This document shows positions 1-6,599 of a stretch of DNA of 7,024 nucleotides, piece by piece. The notes beneath the pieces were generated by a model that was given only the letters and a program-made list of their open reading frames with translations, was not told the origin of the DNA and did not search any database. Position 1 is the first letter of the stretch. Every line of letters begins with the position of its first letter. A program made the translations under genes and the position numbers. The stretch is from an uncultured Sphingomonadales bacterium (GTDB lineage Bacteria; Pseudomonadota; Alphaproteobacteria; Sphingomonadales; Sphingomonadaceae): assembly GCA_903893935.1 (NCBI GenBank), contig CAITOD010000281.1:1-7024 (forward strand), given 5' to 3'.

Positions 1-1391
1 AACGAGTCCACGGCGCTGCTGAGTCCGGGGATAGCATACTGCTCGTTGATATTTTTCTTTTGAAATTGATAGAAGCCGCCAACGGTCAATGTAAAGGGCC
101 ACGATTTCGGAACCGAAAGACGAACTTCCTGGGTGAATTTGCTGTAAGTGTTATTGCCCAGGTAAACCTGCGTCGGGTTGAGCAGGTTGCCGTTCTTGTC
201 GTGGAACCATTGATATTGTGCATTGGCAGCAGTGTTGTAAGCAACCGAATAGTACGTATAATCGTTCGAATTCTTGATCCGGCGATGCATGTATCCGGTC
301 GACGACACCAGATCGAAATCGCCCACTTTGCCGTTGATTGTCAGCGCCGCCTGGTACCAGCCATCCTTGTCGTCGGTCGGGCTGAAATCGTGGACGGTCA
401 GATCGCCAAAGCGCGGATCAAAGTTGAACGACCCCTTGGCGTCGAGATACTGATAAATGAATTGCGGCAGGATTTTCCAGTCGCCGAATTCGCCCAGCGC
501 CGAAATACGGCCGCCGTATTCATCGACCGGGTTGGCATTCGGCTTGGCGATGTTGTTCACCGAGCTGCCTTGCGAATTGGCCGGGAGGTTGAGCGGCTGG
601 TTGCTGTTGCTGATCGTGTAGGTGCCGGTGGGCAGGAAAGTGTTGCGATCATAAACAGTGTAAGTGTAAGTCGCCGGCGCGTTGTTGATGTAGCCGCCGG
701 TGTGATCGTAATAGGCCATCAGCCGCACGGCGATGTTCTTTGACACCGGGATGTTGACGAACCCTTCGTCGACCGTGCCGAAGTTGTCGCCGCCGCGGGT
801 GAACTTGTTGATTTCGACGTCGTAGCCGCCTTCAAACACGCCAAGCTTCGGCTTGTTGGTGATCAGGCGCAGTGTGCCAGACAGCGACGACGATCCGAAC
901 AGCGTGCCTTGCGGGCCCGACAGCGCTTCGACGCGCGCCATGTCGTAAACATGGATTTCGGGCATGCGGCCGGCGGTGGTCAGCGGGATTTCGTCGAGAT
1001 AGACGCCGGCGGTGGGCAGCGCGGCGGAATCGCCGGTGCCGGTGTCATAGGCAACGCCGCGGAAAAACAGGTCTGACCGGCCGGGCCCGAGCGACGCAAA
1101 GCTGACCGACGGCAGCAGGGCGACATAGTCGTTGAAATTGACCACCTGGCGTTGTTCGAGCTTTTCGGTGGTCAGCGCCTGAAGGCTGATCGCGACTTTC
1201 TGCACGCTTTCGGACTTGCGCGTCGCGGTCACCACGATTTCACCCAGACCGGCGGACTTGGTGTCGGGACTGGCCGCAGCATCGGCCGGCGCGGCATTTT
1301 GCGCGAGTGCAGCGCCGGGCGCCAGCACGGTCAGGCTGGTGGCGGCGAACAGCAGCCATTTGCGGTTCAATCGGGTTTCAGTGCGGCGCAT
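1..1391 (-). CDS. TonB-dependent outer-membrane receptor, N-terminal part (C-terminus beyond left edge)
   Basis: This frame is open from ATG at 1391 to the window edge, giving 463 codons without a stop. Residues 1-30 form a Sec signal peptide: basic start, hydrophobic core, and an ALA|QN cleavage site after residue 30. A TonB-box-like stretch, EIVVTATR, sits at 51-58. The plug domain follows, with LLPSVSF at 92-98, FRGV at 110-113, GVYLDE at 129-134 and the family hallmark GPQGTLFG at 159-166 leading into LRLITNKP. From about residue 185 the protein alternates aromatic-rich strands and polar loops, as expected of the 22-strand barrel, of which only the first part is visible. The start is supported by GAGGGGGG at 1400-1407, 8 bases upstream. 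Position 158 is Ser where many relatives have Arg before GPQGT. Such receptors import large or scarce ligands using TonB-ExbBD energy. The ligand is unknown; the neighbours suggest an amine or amine conjugate, which is inference. The gene lies 215 bases downstream of the binding-protein gene. Confidence 0.93.
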   Translation of the reverse strand, partial: MRRTETRLNRKWLLFAATSLTVLAPGAALAQNAAPADAAASPDTKSAGLGEIVVTATRKSESVQKVAISLQALTTEKLEQRQVVNFNDYVALLPSVSFASLGPGRSDLFFRGVAYDTGTGDSAALPTAGVYLDEIPLTTAGRMPEIHVYDMARVEALSGPQGTLFGSSSLSGTLRLITNKPKLGVFEGGYDVEINKFTRGGDNFGTVDEGFVNIPVSKNIAVRLMAYYDHTGGYINNAPATYTYTVYDRNTFLPTGTYTISNSNQPLNLPANSQGSSVNNIAKPNANPVDEYGGRISALGEFGDWKILPQFIYQYLDAKGSFNFDPRFGDLTVHDFSPTDDKDGWYQAALTINGKVGDFDLVSSTGYMHRRIKNSNDYTYYSVAYNTAANAQYQWFHDKNGNLLNPTQVYLGNNTYSKFTQEVRLSVPKSWPFTLTVGGFYQFQKKNINEQYAIPGLSSAVDS

Positions 1392-1497
1392 CAACGGTAC
1401 CCCCCTCGGTCCAGTTCTGCAGCGATCCCTGTTTGCGGTGTCGTTTGGTCCCATGGCTGGGTTACGATCGGGCAGGGATCACAGATTGATCATTGCG

Positions 1498-1526
1498 AAT
1501 TCACCCCGCTTACGCGCAATTGTCAA
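1498..1526 (-). promoter_or_regulatory. Candidate sigma70-type promoter of the TonB-dependent receptor gene
   Basis: Read on the minus strand, a perfect TTGACA (1521-1526) is followed after 17 bases by TGAATT (1498-1503). That -10 box matches TATAAT at only three of six positions. The site lies about 105 bases upstream of the receptor start, so it implies a leader of roughly 100 bases. Just downstream, at 1477-1491, is a 15-base imperfect palindrome (GATCA, 5 bases, TGATC) that could be an operator. These are pattern matches only. Confidence 0.35.
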
Positions 1527-1606
1527 ACGCCTTCTGACTGAAATTGCATCACAAGGGGCGGTGTGTCGCAAATGCCACGGTCAGCCGACCGCATCATTTG
1601 GGCACG

Positions 1607-2674
1607 TTACCCGGCGCGAACGCGGGTCATCGCCGCCTCGTAAGCGGATTGGATCGCCTGGCCCTGATAGTGCGAATATTCGCATCGGGCCAAAATGTCG
1701 GCAGGTGGAAAGATCACAGGATTGTCGCGATATTCCGCCGGCATCAGCGCCAGTGCGGCGCGGTTGGGGGTGGGATAGCGGATCGTTTCGAAGATGTGTG
1801 CGCTGTTGTGCGCATCGAGCACGAAATTGATGAAATCGTAGGCGAGATCCGGATTGGGTGCGCCTGCGGGAATGCACAGCCCGTCGCTCGCGAGAATGCC
1901 GCCTTCGCGCGGGATCACGAAAGCGAGGTCTTTGTCTTCGCGCATCACTTGGGCGATATCGCCGTTGTATTCGATCACCAGATCGATATCGCCCGCGAGC
2001 AGCAGGTCCTGCCCGTTGTCATCGTGGAACACCGCGACATTGGGTTTCTGTTTGATCAGCATGGCCTGAATGCGCGCGATTGTTGCCGCGTCGGCGGTGT
2101 TGGCGGGCAGGCCGAGGTATTTGGCGCCGATCTCGAACAGTTCGCTCGCTTCGGCAAGCAGGCCGATGCGGCCTTTGTAACGATCGGAATCGAGCACCCA
2201 TTTCCAGCTGTCGGGCACGCCATCGACTTTGGACTTGCGATAGCCGATGCCGGTGACGATCCACGTGTAAGGCACCGAGACTTTGCGGCCGGGGTCGAAC
2301 GGCGGGTTGAGAAAACGCGCGTCGATATTGGCGAGATTGGGGATTTTCGCGTGGTCGAGATCGATCAGGCGGCCCGCCTGGTGCAGCCGTTCAACAAAGT
2401 CGTTCGATGGCACGATCACGTCGTAGCCGGGGTTGCCGTCGCGCATTTTGGCGAACAGTTCGTCGTTGTTGGCAAACAGGCTGACATTGACATGCGCGCC
2501 ACTGGCTTTCTCGAAATCGGCCAGCGTGTGTTTGCCGATATAGGTATCCCAGGTGTAGAGGTTGAGCGCCTTGCCATGGCCATGCCCCGCACACGCCCCC
2601 AGCGCGCCGGTAAAGCTGAGCCCGATCCCGGCAAGGCCGATATCGCTGAGAAAATTGCGCCGGGATCGCTTCAT
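1607..2674 (-). CDS. potD: PotD/PotF-family polyamine-binding protein, probable Tat-exported lipoprotein
   Basis: The product has 355 residues, the normal size for spermidine/putrescine-binding proteins of ABC importers. The N-terminus carries a twin-arginine motif, SRRNFL (4-9), a hydrophobic stretch, then a lipobox LGAC with lipidated Cys expected at 28. The mature part starts with LNLYTWDTYIG (37-47), the family's first strand and ligand-contacting Trp. Then come a DELFAKM segment, YDVIVPSNDFV, an IEYNGD segment where PotD has its ligand aromatic, and near the C-terminus EGGILASDGLCIPAG and ETIRYPTPN, all typical of PotD. The start is fixed by the signal peptide, yet no purine-rich ribosome site precedes it; a run of seven C lies just upstream. 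No permease or ATPase gene is adjacent. It would capture the substrate in the periplasm. The family is clear, but the choice between putrescine, spermidine and another amine is not. Confidence 0.92.
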   Translation of the reverse strand: MKRSRRNFLSDIGLAGIGLSFTGALGACAGHGHGKALNLYTWDTYIGKHTLADFEKASGAHVNVSLFANNDELFAKMRDGNPGYDVIVPSNDFVERLHQAGRLIDLDHAKIPNLANIDARFLNPPFDPGRKVSVPYTWIVTGIGYRKSKVDGVPDSWKWVLDSDRYKGRIGLLAEASELFEIGAKYLGLPANTADAATIARIQAMLIKQKPNVAVFHDDNGQDLLLAGDIDLVIEYNGDIAQVMREDKDLAFVIPREGGILASDGLCIPAGAPNPDLAYDFINFVLDAHNSAHIFETIRYPTPNRAALALMPAEYRDNPVIFPPADILARCEYSHYQGQAIQSAYEAAMTRVRAG

Positions 2675-2710
2675 GCGGGGGGGTGTCCAGAAATGCGAGA
2701 GGTATGCTTT

Positions 2711-2739
2711 GTTAAAGTGGTTTTGCGTCCGACGGGCAA
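2711..2739 (-). promoter_or_regulatory. Candidate promoter of the polyamine-binding protein gene
   Basis: Read on the minus strand, TTGCCC (2734-2739) is followed by 17 bases and TTTAAC (2711-2716). A start site near 2704 would give a leader of about 30 bases. It lies between the palindromic repeat and the gene, so the binding protein may be transcribed separately from the enzyme block. The match to consensus is moderate and no activator site is evident. Confidence 0.3.
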
Positions 2740-2778
2740 GTGGGTTTGGCTGTTACGAACTGACCGAACCTCGATCCA

Positions 2779-2896
2779 CGTCACCCCGGACTGGATCCGG
2801 GGTCTCGCTCACTTGTTGGACGTGGTGCAGATGCCGGATCATTCTTTGCCGGAATAAAAGAAAGAAGCGGGACCCCGGATCAAGTCCGTGGTGACG
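2779..2896. repeat. Nested palindromic (REP/BIME-like) intergenic element
   Basis: Two 31-base arms, 2779-2809 and 2866-2896, are inverted copies identical at 28 of 31 positions, separated by 56 bases. Each arm is itself a hairpin. In the first, CCCCGGA (2784-2790) and TCCGGGG (2796-2802) pair perfectly around a 5-base loop; in the second, CCCCGGA (2873-2879) faces TCCGTGG (2885-2891) with one mismatch. This layout of paired palindromes between genes is typical of extragenic palindromic repeats, and the CCCCGGACTTGATCCGGGG core is one I recall as frequent in sphingomonads and other alphaproteobacteria. It separates the ligase gene from the binding-protein gene and could fold into one large hairpin in RNA. 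No coding frame is credible here. Confidence 0.85.
2853..2891 (-). terminator. Possible intrinsic terminator of the puu enzyme block
   Basis: On the minus strand, downstream of the ligase stop codon, the right arm of the palindromic element forms a stem (CCACGGA at 2885-2891 with TCCGGGG at 2873-2879). It is followed by a pyrimidine tract ending CTTCTTTCTTTTATT (2853-2867). The T-rich run starts several bases after the stem and is interrupted, so this is an imperfect terminator. It lies about 55 bases past the stop. Confidence 0.3.
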
Positions 2897-2945
2897 AGAT
2901 CTGGTGTTTGTCGGCCCTGAATTTTGTTGGTTGCCGGCCCCGGCA

Positions 2946-4289
2946 TCACGCCTTGAGCAGCAAGTGGTCGCGTTCCCACGAGCTGATCACTTCGTCATAG
3001 GCCGAAAGCTCGTTCATCTTGATCTCGTAGAACGCGCGGATGAAGCCTTCGCCGAGCAGTTCGCTGACCGGGTCGCAGGCGATCATCTGCTTGAGCGCGC
3101 CGTCGAGCGTGCGCGGCAAAGTGCGGTCTTCGAGATAGGCGTTGTGCGTCATCAGCGGCATCGGGTCGAGCTGGTTGCGCACGCCGAGGAAGCCGGCGGC
3201 AAGGCTCGCGGCGATGGCGATATATGGGTTGGCATCGGCGCCGGGCAGGCGGTTTTCGATGCGCGTGTTCTGCGGCGCCGAAGTCGGGATGCGCAAGCCG
3301 CAGCTGCGGTTGTCGTGGCCCCATTGCACGTTGATCGGCGCGCTGTGCGCGGGGCGCATGCGTCGGAACGAATTGACATTGGGCGCAAACAGCGGCGCGA
3401 TTTCGGGCAGATAGCGTTGCAGACCACCGACGAAATGGCGGAATTCGCGGGTGATCCCGGCTTCGGTGCCGAACAGGTTGCGCCCTTTGGCGTCTTCGGC
3501 GGAAATGTGCAGATGCATCGCGCTGCCGGGCTGGGTTTCCATCGGCTTGGCCATGAATGTCGCATAGACGCCGTGTTTGAGCGCGACCTGGCGGACGATG
3601 CGTTTGAAAATCGTCACCTGGTCGCACAACGCGATCGGCTCGCCATGGTTGAAATTGATTTCGAGCTGCGCGGTGCCGCTTTCGTGGATCATCGTATCGA
3701 GTTGCAGCGAGGCGATTTCCGAATTGTCGTAGATTTCTTCGATAATGTCTTCGAATTCGGTAACCGATTCAAGGCCATAGGGCTGGGGCGAGCTTTCGGC
3801 GCGGCCCGACCGGCCGCGTGGCGGCACGATCGGCAGATCGGGGTCCGAATTGATTTCGGTCAGGTAGAATTCGAGCTCGGGGGCGACCACGATGGTCCAG
3901 CCGATTTCGGCAAATTTGTCGAGCACGCGCTGCAGCACATAGCGTGGGGCGATTTCGAACGGCGATCCGTCGCGGTGCAGCGCATCGGCGACAACGAACG
4001 CGGTCGGGGTGCGAAAGCCCGGTGCGACGCAGATCGAACGGATGTCGGGGCGCAGCGAGACATCGGGGTCGCGATAGAGGAAATCGTCGGCATCGGTGTC
4101 GGCATAGTTGCCGGTGATTGTCACCGAAAACACGCTCGAGGGCAGGCGCAGGCTCATCGATCCGACCGACGAGATGAACTTGTCGGCGGGGAACACTTTG
4201 CCGCGCACCACGCCGTTGATATCGGGCACCAGGCACTCGACTTCGCTGATCCCCCGGCTGCGGATCCATTCGGCAAAAACTTCGGTCAT
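2946..4289 (-). CDS. puuA: PuuA-like gamma-glutamyl-amine ligase (glutamine synthetase family)
   Basis: The product has 447 residues, slightly shorter than E. coli PuuA. In the Puu pathway this cytoplasmic enzyme uses ATP to join glutamate to putrescine, giving gamma-glutamylputrescine. The N-terminal beta-grasp part includes VPDINGVVRGK (21-31). The catalytic part shows the metal-binding ELE (138-140), HESGTAQLEINFNHGE (202-217) with Glu203 and Glu210, the HLH segment (259-261), PNVNSFRR (303-310), NRSCGLRIP (327-335) and the R-x-E-x-R motif (343-347) before LPGADANPYIA. The adenylylation-site region of housekeeping glutamine synthetase is not seen, which fits an amine ligase and not nitrogen-assimilating GlnA. 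An AAGAGA element just upstream can serve as ribosome site. The start is 18 bases after the oxidoreductase stop, so they are probably co-transcribed. Relatives that glutamylate isopropylamine, ethanolamine or aniline exist, so the exact amine is inferred. Confidence 0.9.
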   Translation of the reverse strand: MTEVFAEWIRSRGISEVECLVPDINGVVRGKVFPADKFISSVGSMSLRLPSSVFSVTITGNYADTDADDFLYRDPDVSLRPDIRSICVAPGFRTPTAFVVADALHRDGSPFEIAPRYVLQRVLDKFAEIGWTIVVAPELEFYLTEINSDPDLPIVPPRGRSGRAESSPQPYGLESVTEFEDIIEEIYDNSEIASLQLDTMIHESGTAQLEINFNHGEPIALCDQVTIFKRIVRQVALKHGVYATFMAKPMETQPGSAMHLHISAEDAKGRNLFGTEAGITREFRHFVGGLQRYLPEIAPLFAPNVNSFRRMRPAHSAPINVQWGHDNRSCGLRIPTSAPQNTRIENRLPGADANPYIAIAASLAAGFLGVRNQLDPMPLMTHNAYLEDRTLPRTLDGALKQMIACDPVSELLGEGFIRAFYEIKMNELSAYDEVISSWERDHLLLKA

Positions 4290-4307
4290 AACGGGTCTCT
4301 TTTCACA

Positions 4308-5636
4308 TCAGATCAGGTCGCGCAGCGCCATGAACCGCATGGCCAGCGCCTGGGTGGGCCATCGCAGCAAGGCGCCCCCGGGAAACCGTGGCGCCGGCAG
4401 CCGTCGCACCAGCTCATAGCCCGGATTGGGCTCGCCCGCCATCGCGCGGCCGACGGCATCGCCCAGCCACGGCGCCAGCGCTACACCGAGCCCCGAATAG
4501 CCGTTTGCTGCATAGAGCCCGGGGCGCGGTTCGATCACGAACGGCAGCCGATTGGGCGAAATGGCGAGCGTGCCGCCCCAGGCATGATCGATCGGCACAT
4601 CGGCCAGTTGCGGAAACACGCGCAGCATGTGCGGGCGCACAAAAGCGCCGATATCGCGCGGCATGCGGTAGCCATATGTCTCGCCGCCGCCGAACAGCAG
4701 GCGATGATCGGGCGTCACGCGGAAATAATAGACCACGAAGCGCGCATCGGACACCGCCGCCTGGTTGCGGATCAGGTCTTGCGCACGATCTGCCCCGAGC
4801 GGCACGGTGGTGGCGATATAATTGTTGATCGGCAGGACATGCGCATCGGTCTGCGGCACCAGCGCGCGGGCATAGGCGCCGGTTGCATCGAGCACTTTGC
4901 CGGCGGTCACCGTGCCGTGCGGCGTGGTCACGCGCCAACCGTCGGCAACCGGGCGAAGCGCAGTGCACAGTGTTTGCGCGTGGAGCACGGCGCCGGCCGC
5001 TTGCGCCGCGCGCGCCATTGCCTGGGCGAGCTTGAGCGGATGCAGATGTCCACCCCGGCTGTCGAAACTGCCGCCGTGGTAGGCGGGGCTGTTCAGCATG
5101 GCGCCAAGCTGCGCGCGATCGAGCGCGATCAGGCTGTCATAATCCCAGGTGTCGCGCATCATCGCGACATGCGCATGCGTTGCGGCGACCGCGCCGGGTT
5201 TGTGATCGGCATGGATCAGCCCGGGGCGAAAATCGCAGCGATCCGGATCGAGCGCGAGCAAGGTATCGAGGTGGTCGCGCGCGGCCAGCGCGGTTTGCCA
5301 CAGCGCGGCGGCTGTGGCGTGGCCCAGTTTCGCGGCAAGCGAAGTCAAATCCCGCTCCCAGCCCAGGTGCACTTGCCCGCCATTGCGCCCCGATGCGCCC
5401 CAGCCGATCGGCCCCGCCTCGACCAGCGTGACCCGCTGCCCGGCGCGCGCCAGAGCCAGCGCTGCACCGAGCCCGGTATAGCCGCCGCCGATTATGCAAT
5501 GGTCGCTGGTCGCGTCGTTGTGCAAGGCCGGGGCATCGATCGCAGGACCGATCGTCGCGGCATAGTATGAGCCTGGAAAACGACTGGTTGGTTCGCCGCT
5601 TGGACCTGCCCGCTCGATGGATCGAGAGCCTAACAT
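4308..5636 (-). CDS. puuB: PuuB-like gamma-glutamylputrescine oxidoreductase (FAD, DAO family)
   Basis: The product has 442 residues. Enzymes of this type oxidise gamma-glutamylputrescine with O2 to the aldehyde, ammonia and H2O2. An N-terminal SYYAAT (23-28) matches the start region of E. coli PuuB. The FAD-binding fold follows: GGGYTG (50-55), the acidic end of the second strand at Glu73, and GASGRNGGQ (80-88). The mid part has GGHLHPLKLA (195-204), and the substrate domain has YYFRVTPDHRLLFGGG (303-318). The second FAD contact region is NGYSGLG (378-384), and the C-terminus has RFPGG (417-421), again PuuB-like. ATG at 5636 is the only in-frame start before SYYAA, since the upstream frame closes at 5670-5672; this leaves about 15 more residues at the N-terminus than in E. 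coli PuuB. The gene sits 50 bases after puuD and 18 before puuA. Confidence 0.9.
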   Translation of the reverse strand: MLGSRSIERAGPSGEPTSRFPGSYYAATIGPAIDAPALHNDATSDHCIIGGGYTGLGAALALARAGQRVTLVEAGPIGWGASGRNGGQVHLGWERDLTSLAAKLGHATAAALWQTALAARDHLDTLLALDPDRCDFRPGLIHADHKPGAVAATHAHVAMMRDTWDYDSLIALDRAQLGAMLNSPAYHGGSFDSRGGHLHPLKLAQAMARAAQAAGAVLHAQTLCTALRPVADGWRVTTPHGTVTAGKVLDATGAYARALVPQTDAHVLPINNYIATTVPLGADRAQDLIRNQAAVSDARFVVYYFRVTPDHRLLFGGGETYGYRMPRDIGAFVRPHMLRVFPQLADVPIDHAWGGTLAISPNRLPFVIEPRPGLYAANGYSGLGVALAPWLGDAVGRAMAGEPNPGYELVRRLPAPRFPGGALLRWPTQALAMRFMALRDLI

Positions 5637-5686
5637 TGCCGCACGGTCTACCGGAGGCGCCGGGGCCGGTCAATCAGCGCCCGCCT

Positions 5687-6436
5687 TTACCCGGTTTCGT
5701 CTTCGTCGGCGGGTTCGGCGCCCATCGCCTGGCCCAGCGCGGCAAAGAACCAGCGCGATTGCGGATTGCGATCGACATCCCATTCGGGGTGCCACTGCAC
5801 GCCAAGCACTTGCGCGCCGCCGACACGCGCGGAAAACGCCTCGACCAGACCGTCGTCGGCATGCGCTTCGGCGACAAGGTCCTGGCCCAGGATTTGCACC
5901 GCCTGGAAATGCACCGAATTGACCACGATCGGCGCCTTGCCGAGCGCGGTGGCGACAATGCCGCCGGCAACCGGTGTCACACGATGCGTGTGCTCGAACA
6001 TCGCGGGCAGCGATGCATCCGGCGGCGCGTGATGCAGGGCTTGCGCCGCAGCAGGCAAATGCTGCAGCGTACCGCCGAACACCACGTTCAGTTCCTGAAA
6101 CCCGCGGCAAATGCCGAACACCGGCTTGCCCGCATCGAGCATCGCGCCGGTCAGCGGCAGCGCGGTGGAATCGCGATCGGGGTCGAACGGGCCGTGCTGC
6201 GCTTTGCCGCCGTAGCGCCAGCTTTCGAGATTGGAAGTGCTGCCGGTCAGCAGCAGACCGTCGAGCCGCGCGGCGAGATTGCGTTGATCGGCGAGCAGGC
6301 CAAGCGCGGGGATCAGCACCACATCGCCCCCCGACCACTGCGCCGGCGCGCGCAGATAACGGTCGATCACGCGATGGATGGGCTCGTCCTCGAACGTACG
6401 GACGCAGGCGACGATACCGAGCAACGGGCGGCGCAT
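5687..6436 (-). CDS. puuD: PuuD-like gamma-glutamyl-GABA hydrolase (class I amidotransferase fold, peptidase C26)
   Basis: The product has 249 residues, close to E. coli PuuD. The family cleaves gamma-glutamyl-gamma-aminobutyrate into glutamate and GABA, the last Puu step. The N-terminus begins with a strand, RRPLLGIVACVR. LLLTGSTSNL (61-70) is followed by YGG and the DPDRD loop. The nucleophile elbow GICRGFQELN (108-117) gives Cys110, NSVHFQ (173-178) matches the NSLHGQ segment of PuuD, and GVQWHPEWD (212-220) supplies His216 and Glu218 to complete the triad. All three catalytic residues are present. The start at 6436 is preceded by GGAG at 6448-6451 and AGAGAG nearer to the ATG. It is the first gene of the minus-strand block and faces the divergent molybdenum-enzyme gene across 163 bases. 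Confidence 0.92.
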   Translation of the reverse strand: MRRPLLGIVACVRTFEDEPIHRVIDRYLRAPAQWSGGDVVLIPALGLLADQRNLAARLDGLLLTGSTSNLESWRYGGKAQHGPFDPDRDSTALPLTGAMLDAGKPVFGICRGFQELNVVFGGTLQHLPAAAQALHHAPPDASLPAMFEHTHRVTPVAGGIVATALGKAPIVVNSVHFQAVQILGQDLVAEAHADDGLVEAFSARVGGAQVLGVQWHPEWDVDRNPQSRWFFAALGQAMGAEPADEDETG

Positions 6437-6504
6437 GACTCTCTGGCTCCGGATTCAAACTGTGATCTTAGAAGTCGTCACTGCATAGCTTGCCATGTCG
6501 CCAG

Positions 6505-6520
6505 CGCAACCGCTGTTGCG
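6505..6520. promoter_or_regulatory. Perfect inverted repeat in the divergent intergenic region, candidate operator
   Basis: CGCAAC and GTTGCG form a perfect 6-base inverted repeat around CGCT, in the 163-base gap (6437-6599) between puuD and the plus-strand gene. A weak minus-strand promoter candidate overlaps it: TTGCGC (6504-6509), 16 bases, TATGCA (6482-6487). A regulator bound here could control the enzyme block. No regulator gene is in the window. A TTGACT at 6543-6548 on the plus strand has no good -10 partner. Confidence 0.3.
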
Positions 6521-6599
6521 ACGGGTATGACCGGTTGGGCGCTTGACTCCGCGCGCGCCTTGCGGCCTTCTGCGATCGCGTATTTCGACGGGGACTGTC

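Noticed and set aside
60..743. A 227-codon plus-strand frame opposite the receptor gene
   Set aside because: The minus strand reads as an uninterrupted TonB-dependent receptor with signal peptide and plug motifs; the plus frame is a shadow.
1578..1591. Short hairpin CGGTC-AGCC-GACCG after the binding-protein gene as a terminator
   Set aside because: The stem is only five pairs and no T-run follows on the minus strand.
1544..2857. A 437-codon plus-strand frame opposite the binding-protein gene
   Set aside because: It is antisense to a clear PotD-family gene, runs into the palindromic repeat and has no recognisable motif.
2779..2896. Inverted arms as the ends of an insertion sequence or MITE with target duplication
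   Set aside because: Only 56 bases separate the arms, no matching direct repeats are visible at the outer edges, and no transposase is present. A REP-like palindrome explains it better.
2946..4289. Housekeeping glutamine synthetase GlnA
   Set aside because: The gene sits between a PuuB-type oxidoreductase and a PotD-type protein, and the GlnA adenylylation-site region is not apparent.
2904..5570. An 888-codon open frame on the plus strand opposite puuA and most of puuB
   Set aside because: It runs antisense across two well-supported enzyme genes and the spacer between them, has a composition rich in Arg, Gly, Ala, Asp and His, and shows no domain. Long antisense frames are common in GC-rich genes.
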